From Thiomonas intermedia (GTDB taxonomy: Bacteria; Pseudomonadota; Gammaproteobacteria; Burkholderiales; Burkholderiaceae_C), in NCBI RefSeq assembly GCF_002028405.1, contig NZ_CP020046.1, positions 2,480,001 to 2,544,000 of the forward strand: a stretch of DNA of 64,000 nucleotides. The letters are read 5' to 3'. Both the position numbers and the translations under genes were made by a program. Positions 22,761-32,223 of the stretch are shown piece by piece. The notes under the pieces were generated by a model. That model did no database searches, was not told where the DNA came from, and was given only the letters and a program-made list of their open reading frames with translations. The stretch's first letter is position 1, and each line of letters starts with the position of its first letter.

Positions 22761-23375
22761 TTACTTGGGGGCGCCGAGTGCAATCTTGAGCAGATCGGCC
22801 ACGGTGCTGACGTTGAGCTTTTCCATGATGTTGGCGCGGTGCGCCTCGACCGTCTTGATGCTGATGTTGAGATCGTCGGCGATCTGCTTGTTCAGGCGGC
22901 CCGCAACGATGCGCTCGAGCACCTGCGATTCGCGCGCGGTGAGCCGCCCCAGAAGGGCGCCGCGGCTGGCTTCGGCCTGCTGCTGATCGGCACTCAGACG
23001 CGCCTTCTGCAGCATGCGGTCGACCAGGTCGCGAAGCACCACTTCGTTGAACGGCTTTTCGATGAAGTCGATCGCGCCCTTTTTCATGGTGTCCACTGCC
23101 ATGGGCACGTCGCCGTGACCGGTGATGAACACCAGCGGCATGGAGCAGCCGCGGCGCAGCAGTTCGTCCTGCAGTTCGAGGCCGTTCATGCCGGGCATGC
23201 GCACATCGACGATGAGACAGGCAACCTCGCGCGGATCGAAGCGGGCGAGAAAGCTCTCGGCGGACTCGAAGCAGCGCACCCGGTAGTCGTTGCCTTCGAG
23301 CAGCCACTGCAGCGAATCGCGTACGGCTTCGTCGTCATCCACGACATAGACGGTACCTTTGTTGGCGGTTTTCAT
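22761..23375 (-). CDS. FixJ/NarL-type response regulator
   Basis: Encodes 204 aa. N-terminal receiver domain (VYVVDDDEAVRDSLQ) with phospho-acceptor Asp57 in LIVDVRMPGMNG and the conserved Lys in IEKPFNEV. A LuxR-type helix-turn-helix occupies about residues 140-195 (LTARESQVLERIVAG, IKTVEAHRANIMEKL). It is a transcriptional regulator paired with the histidine kinase 30 nt upstream. Closest family type is FixJ/TodT/DctR. Targets are unknown; the divergent pyruvate dehydrogenase operon is a candidate only by position. Confidence 0.9.
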   Translation of the reverse strand: MKTANKGTVYVVDDDEAVRDSLQWLLEGNDYRVRCFESAESFLARFDPREVACLIVDVRMPGMNGLELQDELLRRGCSMPLVFITGHGDVPMAVDTMKKGAIDFIEKPFNEVVLRDLVDRMLQKARLSADQQQAEASRGALLGRLTARESQVLERIVAGRLNKQIADDLNISIKTVEAHRANIMEKLNVSTVADLLKIALGAPK

Positions 23376-23405
23376 GTGTGATCGAGAGGTGTGGGAAGCA
23401 GAACG

Positions 23406-25937
23406 TCAGAAGCGTGACGGAAGGAAGTCAGGGGGCGCCGAATCGCCGGAAGGGGCGGGCGGCCGAGGCCGCTCTCTGGGTGCTCCGAGCGGCAGGGTGA
23501 AGCTGAAGAGACACCCTGCAATCACGCCTTGATTGTAGTAATTCTCGGCCCAGAGACGGCCCTGGTGATACTCGATGATCGAGCGGCAGATGTTCAGGCC
23601 GATGCCCAGGCCTTCGGCCTTGGTGGTGTAGAAGGCTTCGAACAGCCGCTCCATCACGGCTTGATCGATGCCGGTGCCGTGATCTTTCACGGTGAAAGTC
23701 ACCCGCTCCGCATCCGGCATGATCTTGAGTTCGATGCTGCGCAGATTGCCCTGTCGCCCGGCCTTGTCCACCGACTCGGCCGCGTTGCGCAACAGGTTGA
23801 GCAGAACCTGCTCGATCAGGATCGGATCGGCGTACAGGGTCGGGATGCCCGGCGCCACGAAGTTGAGCAGCCTCACGTTGCGTCGGGTGAGTTCGATGTC
23901 GGCCAGCTCCAGGGTATTGCGCACGATGTCCTGCACCCGGCAGGACACGCGCGCGGGCTCGCTTTTCTTCACGAAATCGCGCACCCGCTTGATGACCCCG
24001 GCAGCGCGCTGCGCCTGTCTTCCCGTCTTTTCCAGCGCATCCACCAGTTCATGCTGCGCCATGCCGTGCGTCTTGACGCGGGCGATCATGCCCGAGGTGT
24101 AGTTGCTGATGGCGGTGAGCGGCTGGTTGAGTTCGTGCGCCAGCGACGAGGCCATCTCGCCCATGGTGATGAGGCGGCTGGTGATCTGGGCCTTCTCCTC
24201 TTGCTTGCGTGCGGTTTCCTCGGCGCGTTTGCGCGGGGTGATGTCGGTGGCGATCAGCAGTTGCGCCACCCGGCCGTCCACCCATTGCATATAGCGCTGG
24301 CGCACATCGAACCAGCGATCGAGGGCTTCGACGTGGGTTTCGTGAGCGTTCGCGTGTCCGTCGAGGATTTCGTCGGCGGGCAATCCGGCAAACGAGTCGA
24401 CGGTGTCGACATGATCGTCGTCGGCAACCGAAGTCATCTGCCCGCCATTGAGCATCAGGTGGCCGTGGACCGAGGCGCCGAACCACTGGCGGTAGAGCTT
24501 GTTGGCGAACAGGGGTTCTTCGGTGCCCAGCGAGATCACGGAGACCGCCGCGTCCAGCCCTTCGAGCACGGCCACGAAGCGCTCGTGCGACGCGGCCAGC
24601 TCCTGGCGGATGCGGGTGGGTTCGGTGATGTCGGTGACCGACATGATCCAGCCGGTCTGCTTTTCGCGCACGTCGATCAGTGGCGAGACATAGACGCGCG
24701 CATCGAATTCACTGCCGTTCTTGCGGCGGATCTTGAGCGCGAATCCCGAGGGCGGTGCCAGGCCATCGAGGCTTTGCTGAATGGCCAGGGCCATTTCGGC
24801 GCCCTGATGCGACGGCCAGTAGGGGTAGGGCGGCTGGCTGCCGATCAGATCGCTGTCCTCAAAGCCGGTCATGCGGCAGAACGACAGATTCACATACTGA
24901 ATGCGTCCCTGCATGTCCACGGCCTGCATGCCCGTGGAGAGCGAGTTCTCGATGGCGCGGCGGAAGGCGGTTTCGCGGGTGAGCGCCTCCTGGGCGCTGA
25001 GGCGCTGGCGCAGCTGGTTCCAGCTGGTCAGCAGAGTCCAGAGGGTGAGCGCCGACAGGAGGAAAACGCTCCAGTACAGGCCCTTGGTGGTCCAGCTCGG
25101 ACTGCTTCGATAGCTGCTGACCTGCAGCACCAGGCCGGGTTCGAAAGGCGGGAGAGGGGCCCGGTATTGAAGCGCTTTGTCGCGTATGGGTTGGCTCGAT
25201 GCGCTGTCGAGCAACTGGTTGTCGGGGCCGAGCAGCGAAACGGCGTAGCTGGCGTTGAGGTCTTCCGGAACCGAGTTGCGCAAGATGCCATCGACGGAGT
25301 ACACCAACCCCACGACGCCGACGAGCTGATCGTTGCGCATGACGGGCGTGGCCGTTTCCAGCAGCCAGCCGTTGTCCACACTCTTGAAGGGCGTCGAATA
25401 GGCGGTTCTCTGGCTGATCAGCGCTTGCTGCACCAGTTGCAGGCTGTTGGCCCGCTTGAGTGTCTTGCCCACCAGGGCGGCGATCTGCTCGGTGGCGAGA
25501 TTGGGATTGCCCTTCTTGAACACCACGGTGCCATCGGTATGCGCGTAGTAGACGAGAAAGATCTGCGGATAGCGCCGCAACAGACGCAGCGCCTGGACAT
25601 CGAAGGGGCCGGGGCGGTCGTCATGCAGGGAGAGGTTGTTGGCGATGGCCTGCACCTGGTCCTGCGCGAGCGTGAGGTCGAGACTGATGCGTTGCTGCGC
25701 CCACTCGCTGTCGCGCTGGAGATTGTCTTTGTCGCGTTGCAGGTCGGCTTGCTGGGAGTAACTCACCAACGCGGCCATGGCCGCCAGAAACAGAATGAAA
25801 ACGACCAAAGGCAACACCAGCAGCACGCGGTCAGACTGCATGCGCCGCAGCAAAGCGCGCGCGCGCAGCAGGCCCAGACGCTGGGTCCAGCTACGGCGAC
25901 GCAGGGCGGAAAGGGGCTTGGGATGATCCACGGGCAC
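23406..25937 (-). CDS. Membrane-bound PAS-domain sensor histidine kinase
   Basis: Encodes 843 aa. Transmembrane helix 1 at about residues 38-60 and helix 2 at about 286-306 enclose a 225-residue periplasmic domain that looks like a double-Cache sensor. Two PAS domains follow (about 320-440 and 450-570), then HisKA with phospho-acceptor His601 in SSLAHELNQPLTAIS and an HATPase domain (YTTKAEGLGIGLNICRSIIE). The architecture resembles DctS/FixL-type kinases sensing small organic acids. It is in an operon with the FixJ-type regulator. The ligand cannot be read from sequence. Confidence 0.88.
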   Translation of the reverse strand: MPVDHPKPLSALRRRSWTQRLGLLRARALLRRMQSDRVLLVLPLVVFILFLAAMAALVSYSQQADLQRDKDNLQRDSEWAQQRISLDLTLAQDQVQAIANNLSLHDDRPGPFDVQALRLLRRYPQIFLVYYAHTDGTVVFKKGNPNLATEQIAALVGKTLKRANSLQLVQQALISQRTAYSTPFKSVDNGWLLETATPVMRNDQLVGVVGLVYSVDGILRNSVPEDLNASYAVSLLGPDNQLLDSASSQPIRDKALQYRAPLPPFEPGLVLQVSSYRSSPSWTTKGLYWSVFLLSALTLWTLLTSWNQLRQRLSAQEALTRETAFRRAIENSLSTGMQAVDMQGRIQYVNLSFCRMTGFEDSDLIGSQPPYPYWPSHQGAEMALAIQQSLDGLAPPSGFALKIRRKNGSEFDARVYVSPLIDVREKQTGWIMSVTDITEPTRIRQELAASHERFVAVLEGLDAAVSVISLGTEEPLFANKLYRQWFGASVHGHLMLNGGQMTSVADDDHVDTVDSFAGLPADEILDGHANAHETHVEALDRWFDVRQRYMQWVDGRVAQLLIATDITPRKRAEETARKQEEKAQITSRLITMGEMASSLAHELNQPLTAISNYTSGMIARVKTHGMAQHELVDALEKTGRQAQRAAGVIKRVRDFVKKSEPARVSCRVQDIVRNTLELADIELTRRNVRLLNFVAPGIPTLYADPILIEQVLLNLLRNAAESVDKAGRQGNLRSIELKIMPDAERVTFTVKDHGTGIDQAVMERLFEAFYTTKAEGLGIGLNICRSIIEYHQGRLWAENYYNQGVIAGCLFSFTLPLGAPRERPRPPAPSGDSAPPDFLPSRF

Positions 25938-26103
25938 AGTCTAGGGCCTGTTCGGGCGCACTCCCTGGGCTGTCGAGGCGAGCGGGCGGGTCGGATCGCC
26001 TGGCGGGAAATTGCGTTGGCGCAGCTTCGTGCGTGAGCCCGCCTGAAGAGATTGAAAAGCCGCAAAAAAGTCGGCCTTATATTTCATATAGTGGAATTGA
26101 TTA

Positions 26104-26132
26104 TTGTGATTTGAAAATTTGTTTGCGATACT
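26104..26132 (+). promoter_or_regulatory. Predicted promoter of the pyruvate dehydrogenase operon
   Basis: TTGTGA, a 17-nt spacer, then GATACT (4/6 matches in each hexamer), in an AT-rich stretch unlike the surrounding GC-rich DNA. A strong GAGGAG ribosome site follows at 26146-26151, 6 nt before the aceE ATG. By-eye prediction. Confidence 0.35.
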
Positions 26133-26157
26133 CTAGAAAACTTACGAGGAGAACACC

Positions 26158-28878
26158 ATGGCTGCCTTACCCGAACTGCACCTCAGTTCATTGTCCGCCG
26201 CGTCGGGAGATGCCGATCCGCAGGAAACCCGCGAATGGCTGGATGCGCTGGATGCGCTGATCGCCGCCGAAGGCCCCGGGCGGGCCCATTTCGTCCTTGA
26301 GTCGCTGATCACCGAGGCGCGGCAGAACGGGGTCGATGTGCCGTTCTCCGCGAATACGGCCTACGTCAACACCATCGCCACCGACGATGAGGTGCGCAGC
26401 CCGGGCAACGTCGAGATCGAGGAGCGCCTGCGCGCCTATATGCGCTGGAATGCGATGGCGATGGTGGTGCGCGCCAACCGCCTGCATCCGGCGGACGGGG
26501 GCGATCTGGGCGGGCACATGGCGTCGTTTGCCTCGCTGGCCACCATGTATGGCACCGGCTTCAATCACTTCTGGCATGCGCCCACGGCCGAGCATGGCGG
26601 CGACCTGATCTACTTCCAGGGCCACAGCGCGCCCGGCATCTACGCCCGTGCCTATATGGAAGGCCGCTTGACCGAGGATCAGCTCTCGCATTTCCGCCAG
26701 GAGGTCGGGGGCAAGGGGCTGTCGAGCTATCCCCACCCCAAGCTGATGCCCGATTTCTGGCAGTTTTCCACGGTGAGCATGGGCCTGGGGCCGATCATGG
26801 CGATCTACCAGGCGCGCTATCTCAAATATCTGCACGCCCGCGGCATTGCCGATACGTCCAAGCGCAAGGTCTGGGTGTTCTGCGGCGACGGTGAGATGGA
26901 CGAACCCGAGTCGCTGGGCGCCATCGGTCTGGCGGCGCGCGAAAAGCTCGACAACCTGATCTTCGTCGTCAACTGCAATCTGCAGCGCCTGGACGGTCCG
27001 GTGCGCGGCAACGGCAAGATCATCCAGGAGCTCGAAGCCGAGTTCCGCGGCTCGGGCTGGAACGTGCTCAAGCTGATCTGGGGTTCGTATTGGGATCCGC
27101 TGCTGGCTCGCGACAAGGACGGCATCCTGCGCCAGGTCATGATGGACGTGCTCGACGGCGACTACCAGGCCATGAAGGCCAATGACGGCGCCTTCGTGCG
27201 CAAACACTTCTTCGGACGCGACCCCCGGCTGCTGAAGATGGTCGAACACATGAGCGACGAGGATATCTGGCGCCTGAACCGCGGCGGCCACGATCCGCAG
27301 AAGGTCTACGCGGCCTTCCATGCCGCGGCCCACCACGAAGGCCAGCCCACGGTGCTGCTGGTCAAGACCATCAAGGGCTATGGCATGGGCCGTGCAGCCG
27401 AGGCGCGCAACGTGGCCCACCAGGTGAAGAAACTCACCGACGAGGATATTCGCGAGTTCCGCGATCGATTCAACATTCCTGTTTCCGACGGCGATCTGCC
27501 CAGGCTCCCCTTCTTCAAGCCGGCCGACGATACGCCCGAGATGAGCTATCTGATGGATCGGCGCAAGGCGCTCGGCGGACCGCTGCCGCAGCGCCGCGAA
27601 AAGGCCGACGAGCATCTGCCGGTGCCCGATCTGAAGGAGATCTTCCAGCCCATGCTCGAGGCCACGGCCGAAGGTCGCGAGATTTCCACCACCCAGGCCT
27701 ATGTGCGCTGCCTCAACCAGTTGCTGCGCGACAAGACGCTCGGGTCCCGCGTGGTGCCCATTCTGGTGGACGAGACCCGCACCTTCGGCATGGAGGGCCT
27801 GTACCGCCAGATCGGCATCTACGCCCCGGAAGGGCAGAAGTACACGCCGGTCGACCGCGGCGAAGTGATGTATTACCGCGAAGACAAGCAGGGACAGATC
27901 CTGCAGGAAGGCATCAACGAAGCCGGAGGCATGTGCTCCTGGATCGCCTCGGCCACCAGCTACTCGCACAGCAACCGCATCACCATTCCCTTCTACATCT
28001 TTTATTCGATGTTCGGCTTCCAGCGCATCGGCGACCTGATCTGGGCAGCCGGCGACATGCTCGCACGCGGCTTCCTGCTGGGCGGCACATCAGGACGCAC
28101 CACGCTGAATGGAGAAGGCCTGCAGCACGAAGATGGCCACAGCCAGATCATGGCGGCCAATGTGCCCAACTGCATCAGCTACGACCCGACCTTCGCCCAC
28201 GAGGTGGCCGTCATTCTCCACGCGGGCATGAAGCGCATGGTCGAAAACCAGGAAGACGTCTTCTACTACCTCACCCTGCTCAACGAGAACTACGCCCAGC
28301 CAGGGCTGCAGAAGGGCACCGAGGAGCAGATTCTCAAGGGCATGTATCTGTGCAAACCGGGCAAGGCTCGGGTCAAGCAGCGCGTGCAGTTGCTCGGCTC
28401 GGGCTCCATCCTGCGCGAGAGTCTGGCCGCGCAGGACTTGCTGGAGCAGGATTGGGGCGTCGCCGCAGACGTATGGAGCTGCCCCAGCTTCAATGAACTG
28501 GCCCGTGACGGCAAGGCGGCGGAGCGCTGGAACCTGCTTCACCCCGCCGAGACCCCTCGCGTACCTTTTGTGACCCAGCAGCTGGACAAGCATGCCGGCC
28601 CCGTCGTGGCCAGCACCGACTATGTGCGCCTGTTCGCCGAGCAGATCCGCCCCTTCCTGCCCAAGGGGCGGAGTTATCGCGTGCTCGGCACCGATGGCTT
28701 CGGCCGCTCGGACACCCGAACCGAACTGCGTCGTCACTTCGAGGTCGATCGCCACTACATCGTGCTGGCCGCCCTGCGAGGCTTGGTCGATGAGGGCACG
28801 CTGCCGACGGCCAAGCTCGCCGAGGCCATTGCCAAATACGGCATCGACACGGAAAAGATGTTCTCGCTCTACGCTTGA
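26158..28878 (+). CDS. aceE: Pyruvate dehydrogenase E1 component (homodimeric)
   Basis: Encodes 906 aa, close to the family length. Thiamine-diphosphate enzyme decarboxylating pyruvate and reductively acetylating the E2 lipoyl arm. The ThDP motif GDGEMDEPESLGAIGLAAREKL lies around residue 240 and continues to VVNCN. GGTSGRTTLNGEGLQHEDGHS is the conserved late-middle block. Start is fixed by the GAGGAG site. First gene of aceE-aceF-lpd; aceF follows after 38 nt. Confidence 0.98.
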   Translation: MAALPELHLSSLSAASGDADPQETREWLDALDALIAAEGPGRAHFVLESLITEARQNGVDVPFSANTAYVNTIATDDEVRSPGNVEIEERLRAYMRWNAMAMVVRANRLHPADGGDLGGHMASFASLATMYGTGFNHFWHAPTAEHGGDLIYFQGHSAPGIYARAYMEGRLTEDQLSHFRQEVGGKGLSSYPHPKLMPDFWQFSTVSMGLGPIMAIYQARYLKYLHARGIADTSKRKVWVFCGDGEMDEPESLGAIGLAAREKLDNLIFVVNCNLQRLDGPVRGNGKIIQELEAEFRGSGWNVLKLIWGSYWDPLLARDKDGILRQVMMDVLDGDYQAMKANDGAFVRKHFFGRDPRLLKMVEHMSDEDIWRLNRGGHDPQKVYAAFHAAAHHEGQPTVLLVKTIKGYGMGRAAEARNVAHQVKKLTDEDIREFRDRFNIPVSDGDLPRLPFFKPADDTPEMSYLMDRRKALGGPLPQRREKADEHLPVPDLKEIFQPMLEATAEGREISTTQAYVRCLNQLLRDKTLGSRVVPILVDETRTFGMEGLYRQIGIYAPEGQKYTPVDRGEVMYYREDKQGQILQEGINEAGGMCSWIASATSYSHSNRITIPFYIFYSMFGFQRIGDLIWAAGDMLARGFLLGGTSGRTTLNGEGLQHEDGHSQIMAANVPNCISYDPTFAHEVAVILHAGMKRMVENQEDVFYYLTLLNENYAQPGLQKGTEEQILKGMYLCKPGKARVKQRVQLLGSGSILRESLAAQDLLEQDWGVAADVWSCPSFNELARDGKAAERWNLLHPAETPRVPFVTQQLDKHAGPVVASTDYVRLFAEQIRPFLPKGRSYRVLGTDGFGRSDTRTELRRHFEVDRHYIVLAALRGLVDEGTLPTAKLAEAIAKYGIDTEKMFSLYA

Positions 28879-28916
28879 ACGACCGCCGCACGCACACACA
28901 ACAGGAGACACGCAAG

Positions 28917-30296
28917 ATGGCCGTCGTCGAAGTCAAGGTTCCCGACATCGGGGACTTCAAGGATGTGGAAGTGATCGAGGTGCTGGTGAAAGCTGGCGAC
29001 ACGATATCGGTGGAGCAGTCGCTGGTCACGGTGGAGAGTGACAAGGCGAGCATGGAGATTCCGAGCAGCGCGGCGGGCAAGGTGAAGGCGGTGCGGGTGA
29101 AGCTGGGCGACAAGGTGAACGAGGGGGTGGTTTTGCTGGAGCTTGAAGCGCAGGCGGCAGGCGCTGCCGAGCCGCCCGCAGCGGCAGCATCGCCCACGCC
29201 AGCGGCGCCGGCCGAGCCCGGAGCCCCTGCGGCATCGGTGGCGGTCGTGCCGCCTGCGGCCGCGGGCGTTGGATTTGCCTCCGAGCCGCGCCAGCACACG
29301 CCACCGACGGCGTCTTTGCCGACGCCGACCCCGGCGGCCTCCGCCGCGCAGCTGCCGCACGCCTCACCCAGCGTGCGCAAGTTGGCGCGCGAGTTGGGCG
29401 TGCCGCTGGCCGAGGTGAAGGGCCACGGCACGAAAGGGCGCATCACCGCCGAGGATGTGCAGACCTTCGTCAAGGCTGTGATGGCCGGTCAGGCGGTCAC
29501 TCAGGCCGCGGCGTCGGCGGTGGCGACGGCAGGCAAGGGTGGAGGCACCCTGGGAGGCCTCAATCTGCTGCCCTGGCCCAAGGTGGATTTCGCCAAGTTC
29601 GGTTCGGTTCGCACCGAGCCGCTCTCGCGCATCAAGAAACTCTCCGGCCCCAATCTGGCGCGCAACTGGGCCATGATTCCGCATGTCACCCAGTTCGACG
29701 AGGCCGACATCACCGAGCTTGAGGACTTCCGCAAGAGCAGCAACGAGCGCATGGCTAAGCAGGGCGTGAAACTCACCATGCTTGCCTTTGTGATGAAGGC
29801 CTGCGTGACGGCGCTCAAGGCCATGCCGGCGTTCAACAGCTCGCTGGACGACAGCGGCGAGAACCTAATCCTGAAGGACTACATCCACCTCGGTTTCGCG
29901 GCCGATACGCCGCAAGGCCTGGTCGTGCCGGTGCTCAAGGACGTGGACAAGAAGGGTCTGGCGCAAATCGCCAAGGAGATGGGCGAGCTGGCCGCGACGG
30001 CGCGGGAAGGCAAGCTCAAGCCTTCGGACATGCAGGGCGCGACCTTCACGATCTCAAGCCTGGGCGGCGTGGGCGGCACGGCCTTCACGCCCATCATCAA
30101 TGCACCGGAAGTGGCCATTCTCGGCTTGTCCAAGTCGCAGATCAGGCCGGTCTGGGATGGCACGGCGTTTCAGCCCAGGCTGATGCTGCCGCTGTCCCTG
30201 TCGTACGACCATCGCGTCATCGACGGGGCGATGGCTGCGCGCTTCACCACCGTGCTCGGCGAGCTGCTCGCCGACTTGCGGCGTGTGCTGATCTGA
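28917..30296 (+). CDS. aceF: Dihydrolipoamide acetyltransferase (pyruvate dehydrogenase E2)
   Basis: Encodes 459 aa with one N-terminal lipoyl domain (residues 1-80, lipoylated Lys43 in ESDKASMEIP). An Ala/Pro linker follows, then the peripheral-subunit-binding domain at about 145-180 (SPSVRKLARELGVPLAEV) and the catalytic domain with His432 in SYDHRVIDGAMAARF. E. coli E2 has three lipoyl domains; a single one is common in betaproteobacteria. An upstream ATG at 28875 overlaps the aceE stop and is rejected because the true start has AGGAG nearby. DNA for the lipoyl domain is duplicated exactly in lpd. Confidence 0.97.
   Translation: MAVVEVKVPDIGDFKDVEVIEVLVKAGDTISVEQSLVTVESDKASMEIPSSAAGKVKAVRVKLGDKVNEGVVLLELEAQAAGAAEPPAAAASPTPAAPAEPGAPAASVAVVPPAAAGVGFASEPRQHTPPTASLPTPTPAASAAQLPHASPSVRKLARELGVPLAEVKGHGTKGRITAEDVQTFVKAVMAGQAVTQAAASAVATAGKGGGTLGGLNLLPWPKVDFAKFGSVRTEPLSRIKKLSGPNLARNWAMIPHVTQFDEADITELEDFRKSSNERMAKQGVKLTMLAFVMKACVTALKAMPAFNSSLDDSGENLILKDYIHLGFAADTPQGLVVPVLKDVDKKGLAQIAKEMGELAATAREGKLKPSDMQGATFTISSLGGVGGTAFTPIINAPEVAILGLSKSQIRPVWDGTAFQPRLMLPLSLSYDHRVIDGAMAARFTTVLGELLADLRRVLI
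28927..29185 (+). repeat. 259-bp exact repeat, copy 1 (lipoyl domain in aceF)
   Basis: Base-for-base identical to 30320-30578 by direct comparison. It covers almost the entire lipoyl domain and the start of its Ala-rich linker. Flanks diverge immediately: codons 3-4 on the 5' side, and scattered changes after 29186. Confidence 0.95.
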
Positions 30297-30309
30297 CCGG
30301 GAGCGCGAC

Positions 30310-32139
30310 ATGGCCATGATCGAAGTCAAGGTTCCCGACATCGGGGACTTCAAGGATGTGGAAGTGATCGAGGTGCTGGTGAAAGCTGGCGACACGATAT
30401 CGGTGGAGCAGTCGCTGGTCACGGTGGAGAGTGACAAGGCGAGCATGGAGATTCCGAGCAGCGCGGCGGGCAAGGTGAAGGCGGTGCGGGTGAAGCTGGG
30501 CGACAAGGTGAACGAGGGGGTGGTTTTGCTGGAGCTTGAAGCGCAGGCGGCAGGCGCTGCCGAGCCGCCCGCAGCGGCGGCATCGTCCACGCAAGCGGTG
30601 ACGGCCTCGGCTTCCGCGGCGCCCGCAGCAAGATCCGAAGCGCCGCCGCTCATAGAGGCTGCGGCCGACTACGGCGGCAAGGTCGATCTGACCTGCGACG
30701 TGCTCGTGCTCGGTGCCGGTCCCGGGGGCTATTCCGCCGCCTTCCGCGCCGCCGATCTCGGTTTGAGCGTGGTGCTGGTCGAGCGCTACGCCACGCTGGG
30801 CGGTGTCTGTCTCAATGTGGGCTGCATCCCCAGCAAGGCGCTGCTGCATGTGGCCTCGGTGATCGACGAAGCGGCCCATTTCGCCGATCTTGGCGTGACG
30901 TTCGAGCCGCCCAAGGTCGATCGGGCCAAGCTTGCCGCGCACAAGGGCAAGGTGGTTGGCAAGCTCACCGGTGGCCTTGCGGCCATGGCCAAAATGCGCA
31001 AAGTGACGGTGGTGCGCGGCTACGGCGCTTTTGTCGATGCGCATCATGTGCAGGTCGAACTCACCGAGGGCGAAGGCCAGCACAAGACCGGCGCCACGCA
31101 GACGGTGCAGTTCAAACGGGCCATCGTGGCCGCAGGCTCGCAGGCCGTGCGTCTGCCCTTCCTGCCCGACGATCCGCGCATCGTCGATTCCACGGGGGCC
31201 CTTTTGCTCGACCACGCGCCGAAGACCATGCTCATCGTCGGCGGCGGCATCATCGGGCTGGAGATGGGCACCGTGTATTCCACGCTGGGCGCACGGCTCG
31301 ACGTGGTGGAAATGCTCGATGGCCTCATGCCCGGTGCCGACCGCGATCTGGTGAAGGTCTGGCAGAAGCTCAATGCCAAGCGCTTCGACCGCATCATGCT
31401 CAAGACCAAGACCATTGCTGCCGAAGCCAGGCCCGACGGCATCTGGGTGACCTTCGAGGGCGAGGGTGCGCCGAGTGAGCCGCAGCGCTACGACCTGGTG
31501 CTGCAAGCCGTCGGGCGCTCCCCGAATGGCCGCAAGATCGCGGCCGACAAGGCGGGTGTGGCGGTGAACGAGCGAGGGTTCATTCCCGTGGACGCGCAGT
31601 TGCGCACCAATGTGCCGCACATCCATGCCATTGGCGACATCGTCGGTCAGCCCATGCTGGCGCACAAGGCCGTGCACGAAGGGCATGTTGCCGCCGAGGT
31701 CTGTGCGGGCGAACTCAAGGGTGACGACGCGTTGGCGAAGGCTGCCTTCGAGGCGCGGGTGATTCCCAGCGTGGCCTATACCGACCCGGAGATTGCCTGG
31801 GTCGGCCTGACTGAAGAGGCGGCCAAGGCCGAAGGCATCGCCGTGACCAAAGGGCTGTTTCCGTGGTCGGCATCCGGCCGGGCCATTGCCAACGGGCGCG
31901 ACGAAGGCTTCACCAAGTTGTTGTTCGACAAGGCCACTCATCGCATCGTGGGGGGCGGCATTGTCGGCACCCACGCGGGCGATCTGATCGGGGAAATCGC
32001 CCTGGCGATCGAGATGGGGGCAGACGCGGTGGACATCGGCCGCACCGTGCATCCCCATCCGACTCTGGGTGAGTCCGTCGGCTTGGCGGCCGAGGTCGCC
32101 GAGGGAAGCTGCACCGATCTGCCGCCGTCCAGGCGATAA
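30310..32139 (+). CDS. lpdA: Dihydrolipoamide dehydrogenase with N-terminal lipoyl domain (E3)
   Basis: Encodes 609 aa. Residues 1-80 form a lipoyl domain (Lys43 in ESDKAS) joined by an Ala/Ser linker to a full FAD flavoprotein. The FAD loop is LVLGAGPGGYSAAFRAADLG; the redox disulfide is Cys167/Cys172 in GGVCLNVGCIPSKALL; the NAD loop is LIVGGGIIGLEMG; and the active-site His lies in VHPHPTLGE. Reoxidises dihydrolipoamide with NAD. Lipoyl-fused E3 is known from Neisseria and Burkholderiales. It starts 13 nt after aceF and is followed by a strong terminator. Confidence 0.97.
   Translation: MAMIEVKVPDIGDFKDVEVIEVLVKAGDTISVEQSLVTVESDKASMEIPSSAAGKVKAVRVKLGDKVNEGVVLLELEAQAAGAAEPPAAAASSTQAVTASASAAPAARSEAPPLIEAAADYGGKVDLTCDVLVLGAGPGGYSAAFRAADLGLSVVLVERYATLGGVCLNVGCIPSKALLHVASVIDEAAHFADLGVTFEPPKVDRAKLAAHKGKVVGKLTGGLAAMAKMRKVTVVRGYGAFVDAHHVQVELTEGEGQHKTGATQTVQFKRAIVAAGSQAVRLPFLPDDPRIVDSTGALLLDHAPKTMLIVGGGIIGLEMGTVYSTLGARLDVVEMLDGLMPGADRDLVKVWQKLNAKRFDRIMLKTKTIAAEARPDGIWVTFEGEGAPSEPQRYDLVLQAVGRSPNGRKIAADKAGVAVNERGFIPVDAQLRTNVPHIHAIGDIVGQPMLAHKAVHEGHVAAEVCAGELKGDDALAKAAFEARVIPSVAYTDPEIAWVGLTEEAAKAEGIAVTKGLFPWSASGRAIANGRDEGFTKLLFDKATHRIVGGGIVGTHAGDLIGEIALAIEMGADAVDIGRTVHPHPTLGESVGLAAEVAEGSCTDLPPSRR
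30320..30578 (+). repeat. 259-bp exact repeat, copy 2 (lipoyl domain in lpd)
   Basis: Identical in every base to 28927-29185, offset 1393 bp, same orientation, same frame. See the matching finding for interpretation. Confidence 0.95.
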
Positions 32140-32162
32140 AAAACGGGCTCCGGCCCGTTTTT
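32138..32162. terminator. Intrinsic terminator after lpd
   Basis: AAAAACGGGC, 4-nt loop, GCCCGTTTTT, beginning at the lpd stop codon. T-runs on both strands make it suitable for both lpd and the convergent NlpC/P60 gene. Confidence 0.9.
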
Positions 32163-32223
32163 CCTGGGAGATGCTGTCGGTAGGGTTGCGGCGTTGCCCG
32201 CCGCGCACCGAGACCCCTGCGAC

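Noticed and set aside
23529-26036. 835-codon plus-strand open frame
   Set aside because: Antisense shadow of the histidine kinase, which has complete recognisable domains.
30244-32208. 654-codon minus-strand open frame
   Set aside because: Antisense to lpd; no domain, and the true gene has all flavoprotein motifs.
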